From Molossus alvarezi (taxonomy: Eukaryota > Chordata > Mammalia > Chiroptera > Molossidae): a stretch of DNA of 64,000 nucleotides. The stretch lies in the NCBI GenBank assembly GCA_037176705.1, contig CM073891.1, positions 48,672,571-48,736,570 of the forward strand, in the 5' to 3' direction. The notes under the pieces were generated by a model. That model worked only from the letters and a program-made list of their open reading frames with translations. It did no database searches and was not told where the DNA came from. Numbering within the stretch: the first letter of the stretch is position 1; the number at the start of each line of letters is the position of its first letter. A program made the translations under genes and the position numbers. This document shows, in pieces, positions 21,877 through 32,684 of the stretch.

Positions 21877-22239
21877 CATTCTTGGACCTCTGCAAATGCA
21901 TGTCTTCTATGAAACCACTGTTACTCACTCCATTATTATTATCTGTTCAATCATTTTGTATATATCATGTACCAGATTGAAATATTATTCATCTTATTGA
22001 GTATGTTTTAGACCCTTTTAACAATATGTTTACAAAAGAAATGAACTGTGTCTCATGTTTTTATCCACAAAACTGTTTTTCACAAGAAAGACTATAAATA
22101 CCCATTAACAGCCTAGTTCTGAGATCTAATAGATTAAATCCAAGATTCTACACCATCACAATTTCTCTCCATAAAGAATCTTTCCCATCAGCAGACAAAC
22201 ATACTTCTATTCTTAGTATTAAAAAAAAATTCTCCTCTA
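21877..22239. other. unassigned stretch upstream of Tigger
   Basis: No recognised feature. I searched here for the missing 5' inverted repeat of the Tigger element and did not see it. Confidence 0.4.
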
Positions 22240-24672
22240 ATTTTGTTTCTCCCTGTAGCTATAGCCCATTTCTATGCTCCCCTTTGTATCTGACACCAAG
22301 CCAATCAGAGTATGCTGTTCACTGATTGGCTGTCCTATCCTCTTCCTCTCCTGGCCACTGATTGGCTCAACCTCATGCAAGTTCATTTCTCTCATACACG
22401 CTTCTACATTGCTGCACATCAGAAGCATCTTTGCTCTTGTGAGTGTTTGCGATTTCTGAGAACTTCTATCCAAGCCCCACAATGGCTCCTAAACCTGCTT
22501 CTTCTTCTATGTCTTCTGACGATGAAACTAAGTGCTGGAGGAAGATGCTTATCATCCAGGAGAAGGTGAAACTCTTGGATATGATCAAAATGGCAAAAAA
22601 ATCATGGAGGTTGCCCACCATTACGACTTGAATGAGTCTACCATTTGCTCCATCTGTAAAGATGAAAAGAACATCTGTGCAATGGCTACTGTCTCTTTCA
22701 ACAAGGAAGTAAAGTGCATTGTGACAAGTCATAATAAGTTCATAGTGAAAACGGAGTCTGCCCTAGCCATTTGGATCAGCGACAGCCACAAGAAAAACAT
22801 TCCGTTGGATTCACTGGTCATCCGAGAGAAGACGAGGCAGCTCTAGCATCACTTTACCGTGGATGAACCTCAACCAGTACCCTCTTCTGCAACATTCATG
22901 GATTTCATGGCAAGCAATGGTTGGTTTGAGAAGTTTCAGAAGAGGTATCATCTGAAAAATGTCGTTCTCTGCTGACCAGCTTGCAGCAGAAGACTACATG
23001 AACAACACGTTCCAGAAGATCCTTGAGGAGGGCTAGCACCGTCCAGAACAGGTGTTCAATATGGATGAAACAGGACTGTTCTGGAAAAGAATGCTTTCCT
23101 GGACATTCATTTTCAAGGTTGAAGCCAAGGTCTGTGGCTTCAAGGCATATAACGATCACGTGACTATCATTATGTGTGAAAATGTTGAGGGATTTTTGCT
23201 CAAGTCTGCCCTTATCTACAAGGCCAAGAACCCTAGGGCCCTGAAGAATAAAAACAAGAAACTGCTGCCAGTGCATTGGATGCACAACAAGGGCAGGATC
23301 ACGAAGCAGCTGTCATCAGACTGGTTCCACAAATGCTTCATCCCCCAAGTCAAGCTGTATCTCGCAGAGAAGGGACTTGAGTTTAATATCCTTCTGCTCA
23401 TGGACAATGCTGGAGGTCATGCACAAGACCTATCCTACAACAGTGTGTGGATCAAGTTCCTTTCTCCTAACACCACTTCGCTGATTCAGCCCATGGATCA
23501 AGGTGTTATTTGCGTGTTCAAGACCCTCTACATGTGAAACACCCTGCAACATCTCATTGAAGGTATGGACTTTGAGGAGACCTTCATGCTGAAAGAGTAC
23601 TGGTGGCAGTATTCTATCACGACCTGTCTGAAGAACATTCAGGCCATGTTGAAGGACATAAAGACAGAGACCGTGAAGGCCAGATGGAAGATGTTATGGC
23701 CTGAAATTGTCCACAACTACAGAGGATTCACCCCAGAGGATATAAGCAACTCGGCAGTGGATATGGCAGTTAGGCTAGCCCGGATGCTGGGAGGAGAAGG
23801 TCCCGCGGATATAACCCACAATGACGTGGATGAGCTGCTGAAGGCACATTCAGATCCCTTAACTGACAAGGATCTGGTGGAGATGACTAAGTCTGCGAGT
23901 GAGAAGGAGGAGGAGGAAGAGCAGCCAGAGGTTCCTGGGGGTCAGGAGGAGGAAGTTGGCCTTACACTTGAGCGTCTCTCACAAGTCCTGAGAATTATTA
24001 AGGTAGTACAGGACATGACTGACAAATGGGACCCACAAATGATGCCTGCATTGCGGTTCCAGAATGCACTTGATGGAGCAATAGAACCCTACAAAAGCTT
24101 CTGACACATATGAAAAGACAGCACCAGCAATTGCCTATCACAATGTTCTTCAGCCATGTACCCAGACACCTACTGCCTACTCCTACTATTCCTTCAGTGG
24201 AAGAAGACAACGCACCTGCTGAAGATACTGTACCGCCTGAAGACTCTCCTACTGAGGTCATGCCTTCAGAGGAGCAGTAACCTTGCTCTTCTTTATTGTG
24301 CAGTACATCTCTTCATCTTCATCACTTCATCATTGAACAAGTTGTGCTATTTTCATAGGTTAGTGGTTGTGTGTAAGAACTGTGTGTGTATAATTAAATG
24401 TACAGTAATACTGATATGATATTTATAACATCTAATGTGTCTTATTTTCTCTCATTTTGTCTAATAGATTTGGTAATACGAGTGTAATGGTGACTAAAGG
24501 GTTATTTCATGTCTAGAGGGCTCTAATAATGTTAAAAATGTATTTAGAAGGTCGTAAACAGGTTTTCATGCTCTGTGATAACATTCAATTTATAAATAAA
24601 GACTTCTACTTCACGGAAATTTGTTGTGGTAGAGTCTGGAACTGATTAATAGCGATAAATGAGAGCCAACTG
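22240..24672 (+). mobile_element. Tigger/pogo DNA transposon (5' end missing)
   Basis: Mariner/Tc1-superfamily Tigger element. The transposase gene (22482 to about 24280) is preceded by leader DNA with CCAATCAG/GATTGGCT repeats. The 3' end, GCGATAAATGAGAGCCAACTG followed by TA at 24671-24672, looks like a Tigger inverted repeat with the expected TA target. The matching 5' repeat was not found, so the left side is truncated or too diverged; the start given is approximate. Confidence 0.85.
22482..24285 (+). pseudogene. Tigger transposase, decayed, DDD catalytic residues retained
   Basis: A cut-and-paste transposase with an N-terminal CENP-B/pogo-type DNA-binding part and a DDE/D domain. ATG at 22482 starts MAPKPASSSMSSDDETK. 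A frameshift near 22590 (an A-run) moves the frame, and further breaks follow at about 22845 (stop) and up to 23040. The catalytic domain is open from 23052: aspartates in MDETGLFWKR (codon 23064), LLLMDNAGGH (23403) and LIQPMDQGVI (23496), with 30 residues between the second and third, as in Tigger. A TGA at 23535 interrupts the same frame, which continues to 24102; a last frame change leads to a Glu/Pro-rich end near 24280. It cannot make a full protein, but is better kept than the L1 copies here. Confidence 0.9.
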
Positions 24673-24689
24673 TATCCAATATCTAATCC

Positions 24690-25480
24690 AGTGGCAAATT
24701 CTATTGTCTTGAACCTCCAAATTTATCCAGATTCAAACACTTTTCACCTTCCACACTGCTACTGTGATTACTCAGTCGTTCCTATTTGGATTATTTCAGT
24801 AGCCTTCTACCTGCTCTACCAGCTTCCACCCTTGCCCAACGTTAGTCCATTCTCCATACAGTTAGCAGTCAGAATGCTGCTATCAGATCATATCATTTCT
24901 TGCCTCAAATTCATCCAATGACTTCCATCTTAATCAAAGGAAAAACCAAAGAATTTGCAAAGGCCTACAAAGTCCTATTGATCTTAACCCAACTTTAGGT
25001 ATCCCATAATACTCTCCCCTTGACTCATATTGTTCATCCACATTAGCCAACTTGTTTTCCAAACATACCAGCCGTGCTTGTGCCTGCCTCAGAACCTTTG
25101 CACTTACCATTCCTGTGGCCTGGTACAATTTTCCTTTCTGTGTACACATAGCTTTTAAGTGTTTCTCTTTAGTTGTTCATTCCAGTGTCACCTTTTCATT
25201 GAGAACTTACATGAAGTCTCTTTAAACTGGCAATCACTACTCACTTAGCACTTCTTGTTATCCTCCATTATTTAACTTTTCTTCACATCACTTATCTATA
25301 TATGATAAGCTATACTTTACTTATTTATTTTGTCTCTCCAACTAGAAAGTATACTCTATTAGAGCAGGGGTTTATTTTTCCATGATGTTTGTTTATTTAT
25401 CCCCAATGCCCAGAATGGTAGTTAGTACATAATACTTGTTTAATAAATATTTTCAGAATGTACAATGGCTGAATGAATGA
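24690..25480 (+). repeat. L2 LINE 3' portion, sense
   Basis: Long old L2 copy. In order: TAGCCTTCTACCTGCTCTAC, AGTCCATTCTCCATACAG, CAGAATGCTGCTATCAGATC, ATGACTTCCATCTTAATCAA, CCTCAGAACCTTTGCACTTA, CAGTGTCACCTTTTCATTGA and the tail AATACTTGTTTAATAAATAT with GAATGAATGACTGAC. This follows the ORF2 end and 3'UTR of L2. The enclosed short frames are remnants of the reverse transcriptase gene or chance. Confidence 0.8.
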
Positions 25481-25709
25481 CTGACTAAAAGATAAAAGCA
25501 GATTATGGAGAAATATAATTATAATACATTTCCCCTGGTAAATTCAGAGAGACAGTCTCATATTATGTTTGGATGATAGAAATAATTTTGGGGGACTTAG
25601 GAAGCACATACACACCATTAGCTTATTATAATTTCTTTCAGTGTTCAAAGTACAAGCTGAGTACTTCTCAGGGGCAGAAGGAGTGAAAGAGTATGGGATG
25701 GGGGCCAGT

Positions 25710-25712
<3 letters not shown>

Positions 25713-25764
<52 letters not shown>
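25713..25764. repeat. (GA)n microsatellite
   Basis: About 26 uninterrupted GA units. Serine/leucine-rich minus-strand frames across it are translation of the repeat, not genes. Confidence 0.97.
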
Positions 25765-25769
<5 letters not shown>

Positions 25770-26139
25770 TGCAAACTAAGACATTAGAACAGATAGTTAC
25801 ACTGAGTACATGGTACTTCCAGGGATGCTCTGTCATAGTCATAGTGGTGTTCAGAACTTCCACAGAACCACACGTCAGTTAAAACCTGGGAGCTTCAAAG
25901 TCCCCAACTGAAAGGAAAACTGCATGAAAACTATGACAATGACACCAAGAGGACCAATGACCAGTGGCCTCCCTTGTATCTGCAGATCTTAAATGTTAGC
26001 AAACATATGGAGTCCTAAATACCAATAATTAAGATTGAATGTCTCACCAGTCCAAAGAATGAGACTATCAACTTTAAATTCACTTCAAAAATACTGTGGT
26101 ATTTCAATATTTGTGGACTGAAATATGATTTAATCATTC

Positions 26140-26182
<43 letters not shown>

Positions 26183-26689
26183 TCATTTCAGGCAAGGGTT
26201 TTTCTAAACAACCGAAGAATTAAAAGGAAAAAAAAAACAACAGCAAACAAGCTCTGAAGCTCCATGGGAGAATACAGTTTCTCCTTTCATCTCTCATTTC
26301 TCCTTTGTCAAATAACAATCACTGTGTAGAGTTGTCTGCTGACACCAAACCAGGTGTACAAAATTCACATCGACTCATTTAGGGTCACAATCTTCCCAAG
26401 AACCTAAGATATTAGAAGAGCAATGAAGTAGAGAGAGTAGGAGCTGGCAGCATTTCAAAGGTGATCAATGGGAGGAAACGATGAACTTCAAATGATTCTT
26501 GACTCAAACACCTTAATGCATCCATTTTGACTAAGGGACATTTTTAAAGCAGCCTAAATCAGAAAATTGTAACTACTCTTGTTACCTAGGATTATGAAGC
26601 ACAGATATCCTCAAACCTTATGTCTCACTGCCTCCCAACTCTGTGGATAAAGTGGAAAGCAAAAAATTAAAAATTAAAAAATAGTGCAA
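25765..26689. other. unassigned, with a (TC)n tract at 26142-26174
   Basis: A pure TC microsatellite of about 16 units. Nothing else is recognised. Confidence 0.5.
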
Positions 26690-26810
26690 ACATGTGGCAT
26701 TCTATCCTGAAGGAATAAATTCAATCTAACTTAATGAGAAAACATAAGACATATTTAAACTGACATTCTGCAAAGTATCTGGTCAATACTCTTAAAATAT
26801 CAAGGTCATA
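26690..26810 (+). mobile_element. old L1M-type 3'UTR, left half
   Basis: GCAAAGTATCTGGTCAATAC and TCAAGGTCATA match the 3'UTR of old mammalian L1 (L1M class). The element resumes at 29787, so about 3 kb was inserted into it. The 13-bp TATCAAGGTCATA at 26798-26810 is repeated at 29787-29799. Confidence 0.65.
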
Positions 26811-27023
26811 CAAAGGAGGCAAGAGCATACAATGGAGTAAAGACAGTTTCTTCAATAAATGATGTTGGGAAAATTGGACAGGTATATGCAAAAAAATAAA
26901 ACTAGACCACCAGCTTACACAAGAATAAACTCAAAATGGATAAAAGACTTAAATGTAACTCGTGAAACCATAAAAATTCTAGAAGAAAATGTAGCAGAAT
27001 TTTCACCAATACATTGACTAGGG

Positions 27024-27215
27024 CAGCAGTTCTCAACCTGTGGGTCATGAACCCTTTGGGGGTCAAACAACTCTTTCACAGGGGTTGCCTAAGACATAAC
27101 AGTGGCAAAATTACAGTTATGAAGTAGCAATGAAAATAATTTTATGGTTGGGGGTCACCACAACACGAGGAACTGTATTAAAGGGTCATGGCATCAGGAA
27201 GGTTGAGAATCACTG
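27024..27215 (+). mobile_element. SPIN-type non-autonomous hAT element
   Basis: A 192-bp element starting CAGCAGTTCTCAACCTGTGG and ending GGTTGAGAATCACTG (inverted repeats, 13 of 15 matching). The interior includes AGTTATGAAGTAGCAATGAA and ATGGTTGGGGGTCACCACAA, which are hallmarks of SPIN non-autonomous copies. The 8-bp flanks GACTAGGG (27016-27023) and GCCTAGGA (27216-27223) are a diverged hAT duplication. It sits in L1 ORF2 DNA, so it arrived after that L1. Confidence 0.94.
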
Positions 27216-27817
27216 GCCTAGGATAAGAAAAACAAAGGTGGGGGGAATCAATAAATGGGACTACATTGAACTAAAAAGTTTCTGCATGGCAAAAAAAACA
27301 GCATCAAAATGAAAAGGGAACCCACCGTATGGGAGAACATATTTGCCAATGATACATCTGATAAGGGGTAAATCTCCCTGTTAAGGGGTACAACTCAACA
27401 AAAGGAAGACAAACAATCCAATTAAAAAATGGGCAGAGGACATAAATAGACATTTCTCAAAAGAGGATATACTGATAACCAAGAGACATATGAAAAATGC
27501 TCAACATCCTAATCGTCAGAGAGATGCAAATTAGATCTACAGTGAGGTATCATCTCATACCTGCTCAAATGGCTACAATCAATAAGTAAACAAACAAGTG
27601 CTGATGAGGTTGTGGAAAAAAAGGAACCCTAGTACACTGCTGGTGGGAATGCACACTGGTGCAACCACTGTGAAAAACAATATGGAGGTTCCTCAAAAAA
27701 TTTAAAATGGAGCTGTCGCTTAACCCAGTTATCCCACTTACAGGAATATATCTTAAGAAGCCTGAAACACCAGTCAGAAAGAATATATGCACCTTTCTGT
27801 TCATAGCAGTGCTATTT

Positions 27818-27901
27818 TTGGTTGTTGTTAATCCTCACCCAAGGTTATTTTCTATTGATTTTTAGATAGATGGAAAGGAGGGAGGGAGGAAGGGAGGGAG
27901 G

Positions 27902-27948
<47 letters not shown>

Positions 27949-28094
27949 GAGAGACACATGGATTGGTTGCCTCCCACAAGGCCTGAACATCAAACCTGCA
28001 ACCCAGGTACATGTCCTTGACTGAGAATTGAACCTGTGACCTTTTGGTCCATGGACCAACGCTCTAACCACTCAGCCAAACTAGCCAGTGCAAT
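27818..28094 (-). mobile_element. Ves-type SINE, antisense, in L1
   Basis: Antisense copy with an expanded (GA)n tract at about 27903-27945. The 15-bp duplication at 27803-27817 (ATAGCAGTGCTATTT) recurs at 28095-28109 with one change. Confidence 0.94.
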
Positions 28095-28217
28095 ATGGCA
28101 GTGCTATTTACAATAGCTAACATCTGGAAACAGCCCAAGTGTCAGTAGATGAGTGGATAAAAAAGCTGTGGTACATTTACACAACGGAATATTGTGCAGC
28201 TATAAGAAAGAATGATC

Positions 28218-28473
28218 GCCCTGGCTGGTTTGGCTCAGCGGTTGGAGCGTCCACCTGCGGTCCTGAGAGACCCGGGTTTGGTTCCCTCTAAGGGCAGGTA
28301 CCTCGGTTGCAGTTTGTCCCCGGCCCTGGTTGGTCGTGAGGGTGGCAGCCACTTGATGTGTCCCTTTCACATCGATGTTTCCCTCTCTGTCTCTTCCTCT
28401 CTCTCCCTCCCACTCTATCTGTACAAAAAATGGAAAAATGTCCTCGGGTGAGGATAAAAAAAAAAAAAAAAGA
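28218..28473 (+). mobile_element. young Ves SINE in L1
   Basis: Near-consensus: GCCCTGGCTGGTTTGGCTCA head, CTGTACAAAAAATGGAAAAA and CTCGGGTGAGGAT tail. The 14-bp duplication AAGAAAGAATGATC lies at 28204-28217 and 28474-28487, within L1 ORF2 coding DNA. Confidence 0.96.
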
Positions 28474-29214
28474 AAGAAAGAATGATCTCTTACCCTTTGA
28501 AATGACATGGAGAGATGTAGAAAGTATCATGCTAAGCAAAATAAGCCAGTCAAAGAAAGACACGTATCAGATGATTTCACTTATTTGTGTAATATAATGA
28601 ACAAAATCAACTGAGGAACAAAATAGATCCAGAGACATGGAATTAGGGAACAGACTGACAAACTTCAGAGGGAAGGGGGGTGGGGGTGCAGGAAGAGATA
28701 AACCAAAGAACTTATATGCATATATGCATAACCAATGGACACAAAGGATAGTGTAGTGAAGGCAGTGGTTGGGGGCAGGAGCAGGGATGAGAGTGTCAAT
28801 GGGGGAAAAATGTACGAACATCTGTAATACTTTCAACAATAAAGACACATTTTTTAAAAAGTTTATTCCTAGGTACCAGACACCTTATGGCCTTTGTTGC
28901 AATGGAAAATCCTATCTTTTCTTTGAATTATATTTTTTAATACCTTGTTATTGGTATAGAGATGTAATTGATTTTTGCATATTAATCTTGTATCTAGTAC
29001 TTCTGTTGAACTCTCCTATTAAATCTAAGAGCTTGTCTATGCATTCTTTGGGGGTTTTTTTTATGTAGGCAGTTCATATCAACTACAAATAATTTAGTTT
29101 TTTTTTTCATTCTATTCTTTTTATCTGCTTGCCTTTTCTTGTACTTTTGACTAGCTCCAATATAATGTGGGATTGACGCAGTGTTAATGGACATAATAGT
29201 TATGTTTCAATTTT

Positions 29215-29264
29215 CTCTGTACCGCAGGCCGACGCTCCAACCGCTGAGCCAAACCGGCCAGGGC
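29215..29264 (-). mobile_element. tailless Ves SINE head (50 bp), antisense
   Basis: Only the tRNA-like head is present (complement of GCCCTGGCCGGTTTGGCTCA to about CCTGCGGT). There is no (TC)n body and no A tail. The flanks carry a perfect 14-bp duplication, TATGTTTCAATTTT, at 29201-29214 and 29265-29278. It looks like a complete insertion of a 3'-truncated RNA, although later loss of the body cannot be excluded. Confidence 0.85.
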
Positions 29265-29295
29265 TATGTTTCAATTTTTAAAAAATAGGACCACT

Positions 29296-29522
29296 GCCCT
29301 GGTTTGGCTCAGCAGTTAGAGCATCGGCCTGTGGACCAAGGAGTTGTGGGTTGGATTCGGTTGCGATTTGTCACTGGCTCTGGTCGGGGTTGTGTGGGAA
29401 GCAACTAGTTGAAATGTCTCTCTCACATCAATGTTTCATTTGCTCTCTCTCCCTCTCTCCCTCCCTTCCACTCTATCTAAAGATAAATGGAAAAAAATAT
29501 CCTCAGGTAAGGATTAAAAAAA
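29296..29522 (+). mobile_element. Ves-type SINE
   Basis: Head GCCCTGGTTTGGCTCAGCAG (a few bases shorter than usual) and tail CCTCAGGTAAGGAT. The 15-bp duplication AAAAATAGGACCACT lies at 29281-29295 and 29523-29537. It inserted 31 bp from the tailless SINE head. Confidence 0.95.
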
Positions 29523-29786
29523 AAAAATAGGACCACTTTCACATTTATATTGAATATGCTATTTGTTTTAGGGTTTTTGAAGATATCCTTAATCAAATTA
29601 AGGAAATAAATTTTATTCCTTGTTTGATAGAATTTTCACACAAATGTTTAATTGTACTGATTTTTTCTATTAATCTATTGAGAAGACGATATAATACAAT
29701 GTGAAGAATAAAAAATTGATTTTCTAATGTTGGGTTAATTTTGTATTTCTGGAATAAATACAGATTTTTCAAAATTCAAAAAAGAG

Positions 29787-30118
29787 TATCAAAGTCATAA
29801 AAGACAAAGAAAGACAAGAATTGTTAAAAACGGGGAAATTAAGGAAACATGAAAACTAAATGGAGGCTGGGATCTTAGATGAATGTTGTGTCAGAAAATG
29901 TACAATAGTGGAAAAACTGGTGAAATCTGTGTGAACTGTGTGGTTTAGTTAATAGCATTGCACCAGTGTTAATTTCTTACTTTTGATAAACGCAATGCTT
30001 ATGTAAAATGTGAGCATTAGAAGAAGCTGAATAAAAAGCACACACAAATTCTCTATTACCTTTGTGACTTATTTATAAGTCTAACCTTATTTCAAAATAA
30101 ACAAAGATTTTAAAAAAT
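29787..30118 (+). mobile_element. old L1M-type 3'UTR, right half
   Basis: CATAAAAGACAAAGAAAGAC, GTGGAAAAACTGGTGAAATC, TTAATTTCTTACTTTTGATA, ATAAGTCTAACCTTATTTCA and AAAATAAACAAAGATTTT match an L1M 3'UTR. It continues the fragment interrupted at 26810. Confidence 0.7.
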
Positions 30119-30427
30119 CCAGTAGGTACTACCACTTTCAGATGAGTAGATGATGTAAAGTATATTAAGGTCACGTATCTAGTGTGAGTGTTGAAATTTT
30201 AATCTAGTTTTTGGACTACCTTTACATTATTTTATACTGCCTGTCAGTAAATACATATAGTTAGAGAAAGAAAGAGATAAATAGATAATGATAATTTGGG
30301 AAGCTTTAAAAACCTGCCTAGAAACCAATGCAGTGGTGAAAACATATGTTTATTTTTACACTTCATTGTTTGTTCTCATTATATTAGTAATGCATACAGG
30401 AAGTCTTGGCTCAAAGACAGCTGATTA
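30119..30427. other. unassigned stretch
   Basis: No recognised feature. It contains the left SINE duplication AAAGACAGCTGA at 30413-30424. Confidence 0.4.
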
Positions 30428-30669
30428 GCCCTGGCCAGTTTGGCTCATCGGCCCGTGGACCAGAGAGTACCGGGTTTGGGTCACACTAAGGGCATGTACA
30501 TCTGTTGCGGTTTGTCCCCGGCCCCAGTTGGGGTCATGTGGGTGGCAACCACTTGATGTGTCTCTCTTACATCGATGTTTCTCTCTCTCCTCCTCCCTCT
30601 CTCCCTCCCGCTCTATCTGAAAATACATCCAAAAAAGTCCTCGGGTGAAGATAAAAAAAAAAAAAAAAA
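30428..30669 (+). mobile_element. Ves-type SINE with shortened head
   Basis: GCCCTGGCCAGTTTGGCTCA is followed at once by TCGGCCCGTGGACC, so about 15 bp of the usual head including box A are missing. Tail CCTCGGGTGAAGAT then an A-run. AAAGACAGCTGA lies at 30413-30424 and 30670-30681. Confidence 0.93.
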
Positions 30670-30761
30670 AAAGACAGCTGACTGTGAAATTACAACCTCT
30701 GCTTCCACTACTAACACCTCCACTACCCCACCCTTTTCTTTCTCCTCTTCACACTTATCTC

Positions 30762-30762
<1 letters not shown>

Positions 30763-30797
<35 letters not shown>
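30763..30797. repeat. (CA)n microsatellite
   Basis: About 17 CA units just downstream of a SINE. The frames here (Val-Cys or Thr-His repeats) are translation of the repeat. Confidence 0.97.
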
Positions 30798-30799
<2 letters not shown>

Positions 30800-30824
30800 A
30801 TTCATTTCATTTTTCTTCCTCTCT

Positions 30825-30935
30825 ATGCTTAAGGATATGAACTCTATAAGGCAGGGAATTTTTCTATTTTATTACCAGTTCCTGTGTATAATAAGTGATC
30901 AATTTTCTAAATTAATGAATTAATGATTGAAGAAC
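30825..30935 (+). repeat. L2 tail fragment, sense
   Basis: GAACTCTATAAGGCAGGGAA, CAGTTCCTGTGTATAATAAG and TTAATGAATTAATGATTGAA follow the 3' end of an L2, including the repeated GAATGA-type terminus. Confidence 0.55.
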
Positions 30936-30974
30936 CCTCACCCTCATAGGGGTGCAAAGATTTCAATTTTAAAT

Positions 30975-31480
30975 GGGATGACTGAGGAATAACTCATTGA
31001 AAAGATGACATTTAGGCAAAGATTTGAAGGAGGTGGGGGAACAAGCCATGCATGTAATTGGAGAAAGAGAATATAGGCCAGGAAAAGCTAATTTAAAAAT
31101 CCTGTCTCAGCAGGCTGCCTTGCTTGTAATCTACAGCAACAAGGAGGCCAGTATAGTAGGGCAGACAGAACAATTGGTATAGGCAGTGTGAGATGCAGGG
31201 AGAAAGGCAATGAGAGCTGGAGAGACACGGGAGATGGTGCATTGTAAAGACTTTCCCCCAGTTGAGATGGGAATGTATTGGAAGGTTACCAGCGAAGGAG
31301 CGACATTATTTAGCTTAAATTTGTATAAGATCACTCTGGCTGCTGTGCATACATTCTAACAAGTGAAAGCAGTAACAAGGAGACCAGTTAGAAGCTATTC
31401 CAAAAATCTAGGCAAAGTACTGTGATGGCATGGACCAGTCTGGAAGCAGAAGTGGCAAGAAGTAGTGCTGTGGTTTCTAC
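30975..31480 (-). repeat. L2 LINE fragment, antisense
   Basis: GATGACATTTAGGCAAAG, AACAAGGAGGCCAGTATAGT, AAGATCACTCTGGCTGCTGT and AAGGAGACCAGTTAGAAGCT are the complement of L2 blocks seen in sense at 24690-25480. It is diverged, with approximate edges. Confidence 0.7.
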
Positions 31481-32234
31481 ATAGGTTCCAGTGTGTAGTC
31501 CATGTTCAATAGAGGAAAACTGACTTTCAAGGTAGTTCTAGAACCTCTCCTATCAATACCTTTATCCTAGAATATGTCTTCTTCTGGTTTCTTTCTTGAG
31601 CAAAAAGTATGTCTCTTTCCCTTGAACTCCAATTCAGAGAAACCATCTTCACTGTTTTAATTTTCTCTCACACTTTCCATCTAAATCTCTAGCATATGCT
31701 AAAGAACTAACTCAGAGCCCTATTTTTCACAGGAAAATATGCCTTTCCCATTCTTAAAACAATCTTATTCCCACTTCCAGAAATTCTACCCAAAGAAGTC
31801 CTTTCCTAGATTACCCTGGTTAGGCTTTTCAACTTTCAGATAGTCCTTGTGTGTCTACTATTGTGGTAGATGTGCTGTGGAAGATATAAAAGAAAACTAG
31901 CCATACTAGAAAAGGCTAATTTTTAAAGAATTAAACCTTTTCTTCAACAAAATCCTGCATGCATTCTCTCCACTGCCCCTGCCCTCATATCCACAAGTGT
32001 TCTACTTTTATTATCCCTGAATTGAGGCTCAGCTATAACACATAGCCTATAGATAATTAATTATGGATCCAAACAATCATTCTTGTTTTATAGGTGAGTA
32101 AGCAGGAGTTTGCATTCCCACTGAGGATAATGGATTTGGATGCAGAGCCAAAATTCATGGAAGAGAGTGCCAACAGTGTTTGCCAAGTTATTCATAAAAG
32201 TGGGCATCTCAGGAGTGGAAGTACCATAAAGTAG
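31481..32234. other. unassigned stretch
   Basis: No recognised gene or repeat. Confidence 0.4.
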
Positions 32235-32684
32235 ATAGTGAAAGTCCTTCCCTAGTGGAGCTTACATTCTTGGGGCTGGAAATTGTTACTAATAAGTAAG
32301 TATATAATTAATAAGAAACTTATAGATCTTGTCAAATGCCTGGAAGTAAACAAATAGTAAATGAGATGAAGTACCTAGAGGAAGTAATACTGGATCAAGT
32401 ATGGGAAGATGTCTCTGAAGAGGTGACATTTGAGCTGAGACCCAAAGGCTGAGTGTGTGAAGATTACAGGGAAAAATATTTAATGCAGAAAATAGAATGT
32501 CTAAGTCCAAGATCACAAAATAGCCAAGTTTAAGGAATAGAAAAAAAGTCTGAGAGGAGTGAGTGAGAAGGAGGGATGCAGGAAGAGCCCTTTAGGCCAA
32601 GGCAAGGAATTTTTATTTTATTTCAAGAGCAATGGGAAACCTTTAAATGCTAATAATTTAAGATAACATGGTTTGATTTACATT

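Larger units (their letters stand above)
26811..28857 (+). mobile_element. 5'-truncated bat L1 (ORF2 C-terminal part plus 3'UTR)
   Basis: Starts in ORF2 (GGAGGCAAGAGCATACAATG, then AATAAATGATGTTGGGAAAA), runs through the ORF2 end and the 3'UTR (CATAACCAATGGACACAAAG), and reaches AATAAAGACACATTTTTTAA. It is broken by stops and by three later insertions: SPIN (27024-27215), an antisense SINE (27818-28094) and a sense SINE (28218-28473). Its 5' edge abuts the 13-bp duplication at 26798-26810. Confidence 0.9.
28858..29786 (-). mobile_element. antisense L1 ORF2 fragment inside the same duplication-bounded unit
   Basis: GTTTATTCCTAGGTACCAGA, TAATCTTGTATCTAGTACTT and TCTATGCATTCTTTGGGGG follow the antisense RT region of an older L1. 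The segment ends in AATAAA (29753-29758) and an A-rich CAAAATTCAAAAAAG just before the 13-bp repeat at 29787. Two SINEs (29215-29264 and 29296-29522) were inserted later. It directly follows the tail of the sense L1, with no duplication between them. Confidence 0.65.

Noticed and set aside
25544..25863. Serine/leucine-repeat frames
   Set aside because: They translate the (GA)n tract at 25713-25764.
26811..29786. Twin-primed (5'-inverted) L1 as an explanation of the sense/antisense pair
   Set aside because: In twin priming the tail lies at the outer end. Here the L1 tail lies in the middle and the antisense part follows it, so read-through fits better.
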